Shown one piece after another: positions 43,156 through 52,239 of a stretch of DNA of 64,000 bases. The stretch spans positions 1 through 64,000 of the forward strand of contig JAJFJZ010000028.1 in the NCBI GenBank assembly GCA_021773565.1. The letters are read 5' to 3'. The first letter of the stretch is position 1, and each line of letters begins with the position of its first letter. The position numbers and the translations under genes are program-made. The notes under the pieces are model-generated. The model searched no databases, was not told where the DNA came from, and saw nothing but the letters and a program-made list of their open reading frames with translations. This DNA is from Gammaproteobacteria bacterium (lineage in GTDB: Bacteria; Pseudomonadota; Gammaproteobacteria; Pseudomonadales; Azotimanducaceae).

Positions 43156-46100
43156 TGTGGTTGGTAGATCTGTCCATTAAACGACCGGTATTTGCGGTCA
43201 TGATCATCGGCGCTCTTGTGGGACTGGGGACGATTTCCATAGGTCGCCTGGGCGTTGATCTTTTTCCGGACGTCGAATTTCCTTACGTTACTATTACTAC
43301 GAAACTGGAAGGTGCGTCTCCTGAAACTGTAGAGACAGAAATTACCGATATTATCGAAGAAAACGTTAATACGATATCTGGTATAGAGCAACTGCGTTCA
43401 GTGAGCTCGGAGGGTATAAGTCAGGTCTTCGTTCAGTTTGAATTAACGGAAGACGGCGACATCAAAGCCCAGGACGTACGAGATAAAGTTCAGCTGGCCA
43501 TTCCTGACCTGCCAATTGATGTTGAACCTCCGGTTGTTCAAAAGGTTGATCCAGATGCGTCGCCGATTATTTCCATCATGATCGCTGGTGATTTGCCCAT
43601 AAGAAGCCTTACATCCTATGCAGACGATGTGGTAAAGGAGTCGATTCAGCGCTTACCGGGGGTCGGTTCCGTCTCCATGGTCGGAGGTAGAGAGCGATCC
43701 ATCAGAATATGGCTAGATGAAAACAAATTACGTGCTTTTGATATTACTGCCGATGAGGTGGTTCAGGCTATTCAAAGTGAACACGCAGAGCTGCCAGGTG
43801 GCAGGTTAGAAGTGGATGGAGCATATAAGGAATTTGGTGTGCGTACGCTCGCCGAAGCAAAGAGTGCTGAAGAGTTTGCGCTGCTTGTGGTGGCTTATCG
43901 GGACAAGGGTGTAGTTATTCGAGTAGGAGATGTTGCCCGTGTGGAGGACGGCATGGAGGACGAGCGTTCCGTAGCGTTTTTAAACGGGCAGCGAGGTGTA
44001 TCACTCGAAGTACGTAAACAGTCCGGACGCAATACAGTAGAAGTTGCCAGGTTGGTTAAAGAGGAGGTAGAGCGTCTGGGTGCCAGCCGACCAGAGGGCA
44101 TGAACATTGTCGTAGCGCGTGATATCTCCCGCTTTATTGAAAGTTCCGTAAAGGATGTTAGTGTAGATTTGTCGATTGCCATTGTCCTGGTAATTTTTGT
44201 TACCTATATATTCTTACTCAATTTGCGGGCCACGTTCATTGTAGCTCTGGCTATTCCCACTTCTCTTATAGCAACATTCTTCGCCTTCTACCTGTTTGAT
44301 TTCACAATAAACACACTTACCTTGCTCGCGTTGACGGTGGCCATTGGCCTGCTGGTAGATGATGCCATAGTTGTGGTTGAAGCGATTGCCAGAGAGCTTG
44401 AAAAAGGTGTATCGGCTTTTGAAGCAGCTCGGGAGGGCACAAGGAAGGTTGGCCTGGCTGTACTCTCGGGAACTGCGGCAACCCTGGCAGTGTTTGTGCC
44501 TATTGCATTTATGGAGGGCATAGTAGGGCGATTCTTTTTTCAATATGGTCTGGCCATTGTATTTTCCGTTTCGGTTTCTTTACTCGTTGCTCTGACTCTG
44601 GCACCAATGCTGGCTTCCAAAATTTTTCAACACAATAACATCCCCGGATGGCTACGGCCCGTCGATCGATTCTGGGATGCTGTTGATCGAAAATACTCGG
44701 CCGTTGTAGTGCAGGCGATCCGGTTCAGATATCTCGTTTTACTTATGGCAGTCGGATCGGTGTTTGCAGGTTCATGGTTTGCATCCCAGGTCCCTTCCGG
44801 ATTTACATCCAAAGCAGATCGAAGTGAGTTTATGGGCAGTGTTGACCTTCCCCTGGGTACTGGTGTTGCTGCTTCCGCAGAAAAAGCCGCACTACTGAGT
44901 GCTGCGCTGGCCTCGGTGGAGCATATAAAAGATGTATTTCTTACGGTAGGCGCGGGTGCGCAAGGGCGATCTAATCGTCTGGATTTATATGTAACGCTCA
45001 CTCCAAAAAAGGAGCGGACCGACAATCAATTTCCAATAATGGATGATGCTCGCGAAGCAATAAGCTTTAGCCTTCCGGAGGCGACTAAATCATCCATAGT
45101 AGAGGTCCCTTGGGTGAGTGGAGCTGGCACATCAAGTTTTGACATCGATTTAACATTTCGTGGTTCTGATCTTGCAGAAATCACTGCATATACGGATTCT
45201 CTTGTTGAGAAAATGCTTGAGAGTGGTCTGTTTGCAGATGTGCAAACGACTTACGAAGGTGGCAGACCGGAAGCACAGATTCTTATTGATAGGCTTCGTG
45301 CCGGAGATCAAGGCATATCTGCAAGAAACATTGCAACAACGGCGAGAATGGCATTGGGTGGTATTGACGCAGCAACTTTTGAGGAAGGCGGCAAGCGATA
45401 CGACGTGAGGGTGCGTCTTGAAGAACATCAACGTCAAACATTGTCTAATTTGCGCAGGATTCAGATGAGAGGGCTTGATGGCAGACGTGTGGATTTGGGA
45501 ACAGTTGCAAAAATCCAGTTTGCATCAGGTGCTGCGCAAATAGATCGGGTGGACCGATCACGCAAAAGTTCAATTCTGGCGAATACAGCCTCAGGTGTTG
45601 CGCTGGGTGAGGGCGCAGAATACTTACGTGATCAATTAGAAATAACGCCTCCGTCTGCAAGTATTATTGCGAGCTTCGAGGGATATGCAAAACGTATGGC
45701 CGATTCTGCCACCGCTATAATATTTGCGATCATTGTGGCCATAATCACACTATATATGGTGCTTGGAAGCCAGTTCAATTCTTTTTCACAACCCCTGATT
45801 ATTATGCTTACCGCGCCCCTTAGCTTTTCTGGCGCTTTTGCCGCACTCTATTTTAGTGGGATTGAAATGTCCCTGTTTGCACAGATTGGCCTGGTAGGAA
45901 TGATGGGCATTGTTATGAAAAACGGAATATTGCTGGTGGACAGGGCTAATCAGCTTCAGGAGAGTGGCTTATCTGTTCGGGAGTCGATTTGCCAGGCTTG
46001 TCCAGAAAGATTGCGTCCCGTACTTATGACCGCCTTATCTGCGATCTTTGGTATGGTTCCTGTGGCAATTGCGACCTCTGATGGTGCAGAGTGGAGGAAT

Positions 46101-46271
46101 GCGCTTGGAGTGCTTTTGATCGGGGGGTTGAGCTCATCGACACTGTTGACTCTAGTTGTAGTTCCAGCAGCATTCATGATTCCTTCCGATTTAGCCAGAT
46201 CCTACAGGTGGTCACTTAAGCAGGTTATGAATTTCTTTTCGCGCGCGAAAAGCGTTAGTTCTAAAAGCTAA
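43152..46271 (+). CDS. RND-family efflux transporter
   Basis: A 1039-residue pump with the typical pseudo-duplicated plan: one N-terminal membrane helix (PVFAVMIIGALVGLGTISI), periplasmic loop, five helices, a second loop and five more helices. FPDVEFPYVTITTKLEGASP and LTVAIGLLVDDAIVVVEAIA with a pair of Asp in the fourth helix (proton relay) are characteristic, as is GLVGMMGIVMKNGILLVD in the second half. It is of the AcrB/MexB-like HAE group used for organic compounds rather than metals (no CzcA-type motif). Tandem overlap with the adaptor shows they form one unit under the MarR regulator. Confidence 0.92.
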   Translation: MMWLVDLSIKRPVFAVMIIGALVGLGTISIGRLGVDLFPDVEFPYVTITTKLEGASPETVETEITDIIEENVNTISGIEQLRSVSSEGISQVFVQFELTEDGDIKAQDVRDKVQLAIPDLPIDVEPPVVQKVDPDASPIISIMIAGDLPIRSLTSYADDVVKESIQRLPGVGSVSMVGGRERSIRIWLDENKLRAFDITADEVVQAIQSEHAELPGGRLEVDGAYKEFGVRTLAEAKSAEEFALLVVAYRDKGVVIRVGDVARVEDGMEDERSVAFLNGQRGVSLEVRKQSGRNTVEVARLVKEEVERLGASRPEGMNIVVARDISRFIESSVKDVSVDLSIAIVLVIFVTYIFLLNLRATFIVALAIPTSLIATFFAFYLFDFTINTLTLLALTVAIGLLVDDAIVVVEAIARELEKGVSAFEAAREGTRKVGLAVLSGTAATLAVFVPIAFMEGIVGRFFFQYGLAIVFSVSVSLLVALTLAPMLASKIFQHNNIPGWLRPVDRFWDAVDRKYSAVVVQAIRFRYLVLLMAVGSVFAGSWFASQVPSGFTSKADRSEFMGSVDLPLGTGVAASAEKAALLSAALASVEHIKDVFLTVGAGAQGRSNRLDLYVTLTPKKERTDNQFPIMDDAREAISFSLPEATKSSIVEVPWVSGAGTSSFDIDLTFRGSDLAEITAYTDSLVEKMLESGLFADVQTTYEGGRPEAQILIDRLRAGDQGISARNIATTARMALGGIDAATFEEGGKRYDVRVRLEEHQRQTLSNLRRIQMRGLDGRRVDLGTVAKIQFASGAAQIDRVDRSRKSSILANTASGVALGEGAEYLRDQLEITPPSASIIASFEGYAKRMADSATAIIFAIIVAIITLYMVLGSQFNSFSQPLIIMLTAPLSFSGAFAALYFSGIEMSLFAQIGLVGMMGIVMKNGILLVDRANQLQESGLSVRESICQACPERLRPVLMTALSAIFGMVPVAIATSDGAEWRNALGVLLIGGLSSSTLLTLVVVPAAFMIPSDLARSYRWSLKQVMNFFSRAKSVSSKS

Positions 46272-46755
46272 TTGATTAGGAATGCAGATTTAGAATTTTA
46301 ACAATAATCCGGAGTGAGCCCGCAAATTGTGACCTAACGCAGCAGTTCCATGTCATGTACCTCAATTTAGTCGACTTGTGTTTGCCTTAGACATACCTAT
46401 CCCATCCCGGCCACGCAATTTTGTTCCCGCGACTGATGTATGGCGCTTACCCAAATTTATCAACAGTCTATTTATTAAAGGTCTGCAAGGCGCTTTCAGC
46501 GTATAGCTTAGTTCAATATCGCCGCCCTGAGTTATAAAATCAATAAGTTAGCAGAGGTGTCTCTTGGCAAAAAGGTCCTGTTAGTGTCAGATGGGTTGGC
46601 GGGATACACTCTACGAAACTGGTTGGGGAGAAATAAGTTACCCAATGAAGAGGAATTAGTAATTTGATACAACAAACTGAGAGTGTGGTGGTCACCAACC
46701 ACAAGGCTTCATTCAGAGAACTTGTCAAATTCAGCTCTAAAAACCGGAAGTCCGA
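46272..46755. other. Gene-free 480-base stretch with a weak tRNA-Pro-like word
   Basis: No gene with support was found between the RND pump and the next transporter. A word at 46673-46694 agrees at 19 of 22 positions with the anticodon-side part of the 48-bp tRNA-Pro repeat copy 1 (including the bases just ahead of it), but the T-arm and acceptor parts are not recognisable. A promoter for the following gene should lie in its last 100 bases. Confidence 0.35.
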
Positions 46756-47853
46756 ATGATTCGTATTTTAAAAGTTTACCTGCTGCCAGGCGCCATTCTT
46801 CAATCAGTCATGATTGGCGGCGGTTATGGCACAGGCCGGGAAGTGGTCGAATATTTCACCAGCTATGGCATGATGGGTGGCGTTCTGGGCATCATTACGG
46901 CGGCCGTTGCTGTGGCAGTAATATTCGTATTGTCACTTGAGATTTCTCGGCAATTTGGCGTCTATGACTACCGAAATTTTTTTAAGATATTGCTGGGTCG
47001 CGCCTGGTTTCTCTACGAAATACTTGGCGCGATGCTTTTTATGCTCGTGATCGCCGTTATTGGTGCTGCTGCGGGGCAGATACTTAAAGACGAATTAGGT
47101 CTGCCAGAAACCGCGGGCATTGCGATCATGCTTTTTGCCGTCGTATTCCTGGTTTTTTATGGACGCGAACTCGTCACACAGGTATTGGCTTACTGGAGCC
47201 TGTTCCTTTATGTCGTGTTTATCTCATACCTTGTTGCCGTGTTTGTATTGCTGGGTGATGACATTGCGACCTCGTTTGAAACGCCACAGAATAAACCCGG
47301 CTGGATGCCCCGGGGTTTGCAGTACACTTTTTATAATGTCACCGCGATACCGATTATCCTGTACTGCGCAAGAGAGATCGAGACCCGCGCGGAAGCGATT
47401 GGCGCAGGCATTTGTGGTGCCCTGATTGCAATTGTCCCGGCCTTGATGCTTCACGTGAGTTTCGCAGCACAATTTCCGGCAATCCTGGATGCGCCCTTAC
47501 CGGTTTACGGGATTTTTTCGCTTCTCGATATCGGTGTACTGAAATTTTTGTACCTGCTGGTTCTGTTCGGTACGTTTATCGAAACCGGTGCTGGGAATGT
47601 CCAGGGTTTTGTCGAACGACTGGACGGCTGGTGGCGTGAAAGTCACGAGCAGGGTCTTAGCAATACGGTTCATGCGGTTGTGGCGGGTGCTGCTGTGATG
47701 CTGGCTGGTGGTTTGTCGAACCTTGGCATTGTGGCGCTTATCGCCGATGGCTACGGGACGCTCGCCTGGGGATTTATGGCAGTTTATGTGGTGCCTTTGC
47801 TGACGATCGGGGTTTATCGGATATATGTTAGTTCAGGATCGGATAGTGACTGA
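46756..47853 (+). CDS. YkvI-like membrane transporter
   Basis: A 365-residue integral membrane protein with about ten hydrophobic segments. The early GGGYGTGREVVEYFTSYG (unwound glycine-rich helix) resembles YkvI and distant APC/LeuT-fold transporters. GGAAG lies 6 bases ahead of the ATG. No partner genes: upstream is a long gap and downstream the toxin-antitoxin pair points the other way. Substrate unknown; amino-acid-like compounds are the usual guess for this fold. Confidence 0.75.
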   Translation: MIRILKVYLLPGAILQSVMIGGGYGTGREVVEYFTSYGMMGGVLGIITAAVAVAVIFVLSLEISRQFGVYDYRNFFKILLGRAWFLYEILGAMLFMLVIAVIGAAAGQILKDELGLPETAGIAIMLFAVVFLVFYGRELVTQVLAYWSLFLYVVFISYLVAVFVLLGDDIATSFETPQNKPGWMPRGLQYTFYNVTAIPIILYCAREIETRAEAIGAGICGALIAIVPALMLHVSFAAQFPAILDAPLPVYGIFSLLDIGVLKFLYLLVLFGTFIETGAGNVQGFVERLDGWWRESHEQGLSNTVHAVVAGAAVMLAGGLSNLGIVALIADGYGTLAWGFMAVYVVPLLTIGVYRIYVSSGSDSD

Positions 47854-47866
47854 CTTAATCACTCTG

Positions 47867-48130
47867 TTAGTTGCCTTTATAAACACTGGATCTATGCCCA
47901 ACTTTCACAACTTGAACTATAAGCATGCTGTCTTGTATTTCGTATATTATGCGATAGAGTCCCACTCTGACTCTATATTGTTCCTGGCCTGAAAGCTTAA
48001 TGCAGCCCTCAGACCTTGGGTTGATTGCCAGAAGGTCAATTTGACCCAGAATTCGCTCAATATCTTTTTTTGGAAAATTCCTTAAGTCTCTGGAAACTGA
48101 CTTTTTGAAAGTTATTTTATATTTTGCCAT
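47867..48130 (-). CDS. RelE/ParE-family toxin
   Basis: An 87-residue basic protein with the family pattern: KITFKKSVSRDLRNFPKKDI, then a core RVRVGLYRIIYEIQDSMLIV and VGHRSSVYKGN. The R-x-G-x-Y-R-x-x-Y block and final His-Arg-Ser-Ser-Val-Tyr are typical of RelE-type mRNA interferases, while ParE-type gyrase poisons share the fold, so the target is not certain. It overlaps the antitoxin gene by 14 bases. Confidence 0.87.
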   Translation of the reverse strand: MAKYKITFKKSVSRDLRNFPKKDIERILGQIDLLAINPRSEGCIKLSGQEQYRVRVGLYRIIYEIQDSMLIVQVVKVGHRSSVYKGN

Positions 48131-48350
48131 GTTTCTTTAAATCATTGAGCAAGGTTTCGTAACTAATTTCGGGCTCATTAACTCTTTCGGAGAAAGCTTG
48201 CAGGTCTTCCTGATCTTCGGTCATTTGCACTCGTACGGCCTCATTCACGAGATCAGAAACTGAAAGGTGAGTTGAGGCGGCTTTAATCCTCAATGCTTGA
48301 TGGATAGCGGGGTCGAAGTAAATTGTGGACCTTTTGGACAAGTTGCTCAT
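48117..48350 (-). CDS. Ribbon-helix-helix antitoxin
   Basis: A 77-residue protein. The N-terminal ~45 residues form a ribbon-helix-helix DNA-binding fold (RSTIYFDPAIHQALRIKAAS, HLSVSDLVNEAVRV), and the acidic C-terminus should wrap the toxin. AAGGAG precedes the ATG. It is encoded first in the pair, as usual, and probably autoregulates through the inverted repeat 30 bases upstream. Confidence 0.87.
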   Translation of the reverse strand: MSNLSKRSTIYFDPAIHQALRIKAASTHLSVSDLVNEAVRVQMTEDQEDLQAFSERVNEPEISYETLLNDLKKHGKI

Positions 48351-48379
48351 GATAAAAACTCCTTCGTGGAATTTAGCAT

Positions 48380-48399
48380 TATAACGCTACAACGTTATA
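48380..48399. promoter_or_regulatory. Toxin-antitoxin operator candidate
   Basis: TATAACG and CGTTATA are perfect inverted arms with a 6-base centre, directly upstream of the antitoxin start. RHH antitoxins bind such short repeats. Confidence 0.55.
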
Positions 48400-48562
48400 G
48401 CGTCAAAATACGGCATCCTACTTCCAGGAGCGTTTCGCAAATTCGACAAGTTTGCTTAGGCACTTCTCGCACTTGGCTATCCAAACCCATAGCATCTGAT
48501 AGCGGCTTGATTTCCCAACCCATTAGATGCAGCCTTTGCGTAATCAACTAGAAAGAAACACC

Positions 48563-50602
48563 ATGGATCGACCCTTTCTTGCCTACAAGGGTTCTAAACC
48601 ATATGTCTTTGTGAGTTATTCGCACAGGGACACGTCTGTTGTCTATCCTGAGCTAACCGCGCTAAGAGATTCTGGCTTTAATGTCTGGTACGACGAAGGC
48701 ATTGAGGCTGGAACTGAATGGAGCGAAGACTTAGCCAGCCGTATTGCTGGTGCAAAGCTATTCTTGTATTTCGTAACACCAGAATCTGCCGCGTCTCAAA
48801 ACTGTCGCAACGAAGTGAATTACGCGCTCGGAAAAGAAATCCCGACTCTGACGGTGCACTTAAAGAAGACTGATTTATCCGAAGGGCTAGTTCTTAGTTT
48901 GTCAGCGCGTCAGGCGATATTAAAGCATGAGATGTCCGACCAGGCATATCGTGACAAGATTCAGGATAGTGTTTCTGCTTATGTTGGGAAGTCCAGCGTG
49001 GCAAAAACGCCGGTCACTCCAGCGTCATCGAAGAATAGTCGGTCAATCTGGTTGGGCTTGGCGTTTGTTGCTGCTCTTGCTCTCGGTATTCCAGGTTACC
49101 AGCGCTATGTAGATTCTTCTGAAGAATCATTGACAGAAATCGAAGCACCGTTTGATTGGGAAGCAAAGTTGTCTATTGCAGTACTGCCATTTTCAACTTC
49201 TGATTCAGATAGCTCAATTAGACAATTTGCGGATGACCTCACGGAAGAAATTGCGGAAAAACTCCCCGCCAGTGGCTCAATTGTCGATGGAGAATATCGT
49301 CTACCAAAAGTTGCTTCTGACATAATTTCAGCTCAACTGGCTAACCCGGATACTTTCATTGAGAAAGCCGGGCAACTAGGCGTGCTGTATGTGCTGGATG
49401 GTGGAGTGCGATCTATTGGTGAGCAAATTGTGATTACCATTCAACTCATTCGTGCAAGTGACGGTTTTCAAGTCTGGTTTAAGAAATATGAACTGAGTGG
49501 TGATACGAGCAGAGAGCTTCAAACTGATCTCGCTCGTAATGCCACACTACTCGCTGTTAATGAAATGGCTTTCGATATTGAAGATCAAAACATCGATATG
49601 GTTCGTGCATATAAAGGCATCGCTCCAAAAGCTGTCAAGCTTTTGCGAGCAGCAGACCATGAGCGATTTCTGGCTCAGGTTGGAGAAGGGGGTGATTGGA
49701 ATCAAGTGCTACGTTTCCAGCAACAGGCGATAGACGCAGACCCAAAATTCGAACTCGCCTATCGAAGTCTGGCTAATACGTATATGAACAGATTCGGTAA
49801 TGTTAGCGTAAAGGAGTCCGGTAGAAAGGCACACGCAGCAATTGACAAGGCAATTAGTCTGAATGATCAGATTGCTGATTCCTACCTGCAGCGCGGGCAG
49901 ATTTATCTTCTGATTGATGGCGATTATAAAAATGCAACGCAAGCCTTTGAAACCTGTTTGCGCCTGGATCTCACATCAACCTGGTGTCACTACCGTCTTG
50001 CGGTAATCGCGCTGCGTGAAAACGGGCCACGTGACGCACTTATGCTACTCAACACAAGTGCCAGATTAAACGCCGGATACGAACAATCAACCTTTTTGAA
50101 CCACATAAGCGCCACACGACTAGTGTTGGGGGACTTTAAAGCAGCGCTGGAAGAAGCAAAATCAAGTGCAGCCATTTCCGTCGGAGGCCAAAAAAACCGG
50201 GCGTTGAGAAATCAGGCTGTAGCATTGCGCGGACTGGGCAAGGAAGATGAACCTGCAGCGCTGAGAAATAGTCTCTGGCAATCCGGCCAGCTTTCTAACC
50301 CTCTGGATTGGGTACCACATTTTGTAAGATCCGGTAAACGAGATATTTCCGAACAGATTATCAATGACTACGAGTCTGGTAATATTCTCGGCGATTACTT
50401 TGAGGTCGCACAAGCCTACCTGGCGCTAGGTGATTTGGAAGCAACTTTTAGAGCTATGGAAGAGGGGCTGCGCAACCACGATGAATGGCTGATCAATAGC
50501 TTAAGGCTTGCACCCGTCTGGAATGAAATCAGGAACGAAGTACGATATCAGAAACTACTCGATCTTCTGGACTCGATGGAAACACGTACAGATGTACAGT
50601 GA
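48563..50602 (+). CDS. TIR-domain membrane protein with TolB/FlgO-like and TPR regions
   Basis: A 679-residue protein, start at ATG 48563. Residues ~12-140 are a TIR domain: YVFVSYSHRDTSVVYPELTA, GFNVWYDEGIEAGTEWSEDL, and QNCRNEVNYALG with Glu84 at the position of the catalytic Glu of NAD-cleaving TIRs. A membrane segment lies at ~162-180 (SIWLGLAFVAALALGIPGY). Then comes a periplasmic TolB/FlgO-type N-domain (SIAVLPFSTSDSDSSIRQFA, DLTEEIAEKL) and about four TPR-like repeats to the C-terminus. The plan parallels CadC-like adenylate-cyclase/TPR sensors with TIR in place of the output domain. It could be a membrane-bound NADase sensor or a protein-interaction platform. Confidence 0.85.
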   Translation: MDRPFLAYKGSKPYVFVSYSHRDTSVVYPELTALRDSGFNVWYDEGIEAGTEWSEDLASRIAGAKLFLYFVTPESAASQNCRNEVNYALGKEIPTLTVHLKKTDLSEGLVLSLSARQAILKHEMSDQAYRDKIQDSVSAYVGKSSVAKTPVTPASSKNSRSIWLGLAFVAALALGIPGYQRYVDSSEESLTEIEAPFDWEAKLSIAVLPFSTSDSDSSIRQFADDLTEEIAEKLPASGSIVDGEYRLPKVASDIISAQLANPDTFIEKAGQLGVLYVLDGGVRSIGEQIVITIQLIRASDGFQVWFKKYELSGDTSRELQTDLARNATLLAVNEMAFDIEDQNIDMVRAYKGIAPKAVKLLRAADHERFLAQVGEGGDWNQVLRFQQQAIDADPKFELAYRSLANTYMNRFGNVSVKESGRKAHAAIDKAISLNDQIADSYLQRGQIYLLIDGDYKNATQAFETCLRLDLTSTWCHYRLAVIALRENGPRDALMLLNTSARLNAGYEQSTFLNHISATRLVLGDFKAALEEAKSSAAISVGGQKNRALRNQAVALRGLGKEDEPAALRNSLWQSGQLSNPLDWVPHFVRSGKRDISEQIINDYESGNILGDYFEVAQAYLALGDLEATFRAMEEGLRNHDEWLINSLRLAPVWNEIRNEVRYQKLLDLLDSMETRTDVQ

Positions 50603-52142
50603 CTCAAAGCGCACTTTTGCAGGTATCCTGGTCGTTCTAAGTTTGTGCTTTCTCATGCCCGCACAAGCTGAGAATGTGGTTTCAATCGACAAAGCGAATT
50701 TGGATCGAAACGTTGCCAGGGTTGCAAAAGCTTTTGGAATTCCCGGCATAGCACTGTCTATTGTTCAGGACAACGCCGTTTACTACAGTAGCGGATACGG
50801 ATTCAACTCGTTGGACAATTCCGAGTCGGTCTCTGAGGAGACCTTGTTTGCAATCGGCTCTATCTCCAAATCATTTACCGCACTGGCACTTGGTCTGCTG
50901 GTAGATGAAGGCAAACTGGATTGGAACGATGCCGTAATTAAGCACCTTCCAACCTTTCGTCTCTATGATCCGTACGTAACGGCACACTTCACCAATCGCG
51001 ACTTACTGACTCACCGAAGTGGCTTGAAGCAAGTAAGTGGGGGCACCTTCTATTATGGTTCGGATTACAGCCGGGAAGAGATAGTTCATCGATTGCGTCA
51101 CCTAAAACCTGTGAGCGAGTTTCGTACAGTGTCTGCCTACCAGAATGTGATGTTCATTGTCGCAGGCGAGATTATCAAAAGTGTTGCAGGCCAGAGTTGG
51201 GATACATTCTTAAAAAAGCGTATCTTCGATCCACTTGGTATGAACAGAACGGTGAGTAAGTATGCTGACATCACCAGCAGTAACAATCTTGCTGAACCGC
51301 ACACCAGGGACACTGACTGGAACAAAATTCAAATTCCACACAGAAACCATGACAACATTGGACCTGCCGGTTCCATATATTCCACTGCAAAAGATATGTC
51401 ACAGTATATGCGTCTTATACTCAATCGAGGGGAGGTGGATGGAAAAAGACTGGTGAGTGATGAAGTGATTGCAGAGATACTCAAACCACAGGTTCATTAT
51501 CCGGTGTATCAGGCACCCGCTCATAATGCGTTCACCTCCTACGGTTTCGGGTGGTGGCTAACGCCGAGAGCTGGCCACACGATTATTGAACATAGTGGTG
51601 GTGTGGATGGCATGATCGCCGATCTGAAACTGGTCGCTGAACTTAAGAGTGGCGTGATCGTACTAAGTAATGCAGATAAAGAATCGGGTGTTTTTGTGCT
51701 CAGCAATGACATTTTGGAGCAACTTATTGGCGATAAAGTCAGTGGCCGCTTTGAACGCCTGAGTAAAGTTCGTCAGAGTAATTTTGACTTGATGAAGTCA
51801 GACAGGCTAGCGAAAGCCAGCTCCCAAATTCAGGAAACTTCGCCCTCACTAAACCTGGATGACTACGCAGGTACCTATATTGATAATATGTACGGGGAGG
51901 TGTATATCAAACTGCGCAACAGTCAGTTGGAAATGCAGTTCTCACACACACCTGCATTTACGGGAGAGCTAAAGCACTGGCACTATGACACTTTCGAGAT
52001 AGATTGGATCGATCCAATGATTCCGAATGGCTTTGTGTCCTTTGTACTCAACGCACAGGGCAAAGTGACAGAGCTGCGTATTGATCAGCCGGATTTGTTG
52101 GACGTAGATTTCACTGAGCTGGAACTATTAAGAAAGAACTAG
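50592..52142 (+). CDS. Class C beta-lactamase-type serine hydrolase
   Basis: A 516-residue exported hydrolase; the signal peptide ends near MPAQA-ENV. The S-x-x-K nucleophile motif is S-I-S-K (IGSISKSFTALALGLL), the Y-x-N motif is Y-Q-N, and the third motif is HSGG (IIEHSGGVDGM). A C-terminal ~100-residue beta domain (LDDYAGTYIDNMYGEVYIKL) is like the DUF3471 tail of peptidase-like members. Such proteins are D-aminopeptidases, esterases or PBP4-like. It overlaps the TIR gene by 11 bases, so it is probably co-transcribed with it. Confidence 0.87.
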   Translation: MYSDSKRTFAGILVVLSLCFLMPAQAENVVSIDKANLDRNVARVAKAFGIPGIALSIVQDNAVYYSSGYGFNSLDNSESVSEETLFAIGSISKSFTALALGLLVDEGKLDWNDAVIKHLPTFRLYDPYVTAHFTNRDLLTHRSGLKQVSGGTFYYGSDYSREEIVHRLRHLKPVSEFRTVSAYQNVMFIVAGEIIKSVAGQSWDTFLKKRIFDPLGMNRTVSKYADITSSNNLAEPHTRDTDWNKIQIPHRNHDNIGPAGSIYSTAKDMSQYMRLILNRGEVDGKRLVSDEVIAEILKPQVHYPVYQAPAHNAFTSYGFGWWLTPRAGHTIIEHSGGVDGMIADLKLVAELKSGVIVLSNADKESGVFVLSNDILEQLIGDKVSGRFERLSKVRQSNFDLMKSDRLAKASSQIQETSPSLNLDDYAGTYIDNMYGEVYIKLRNSQLEMQFSHTPAFTGELKHWHYDTFEIDWIDPMIPNGFVSFVLNAQGKVTELRIDQPDLLDVDFTELELLRKN

Positions 52143-52143
52143 A

Positions 52144-52227
52144 AAAAAGGGGTCAGGTTCATTTTCACTTTGCCGCGGCCTCTTTCTCAGAAACAATTTA
52201 AGGTGAAAATGAACCTGACCCCTTTTT
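52144..52227. repeat. Inverted-repeat element, copy 1
   Basis: Perfect 25-bp arms (left arm begins AAAAAGGGGTCAGGTTC; right arm is its exact complement, ending CCCCTTTTT) around a 34-base centre containing GCCGCGGCC. It sits between two converging genes and ends in a T-run in both directions, so it could also end transcription. Same family as 53938-54021 and 54459-54541. Confidence 0.85.
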
Positions 52228-52239
52228 CCAGCTTTAAGG

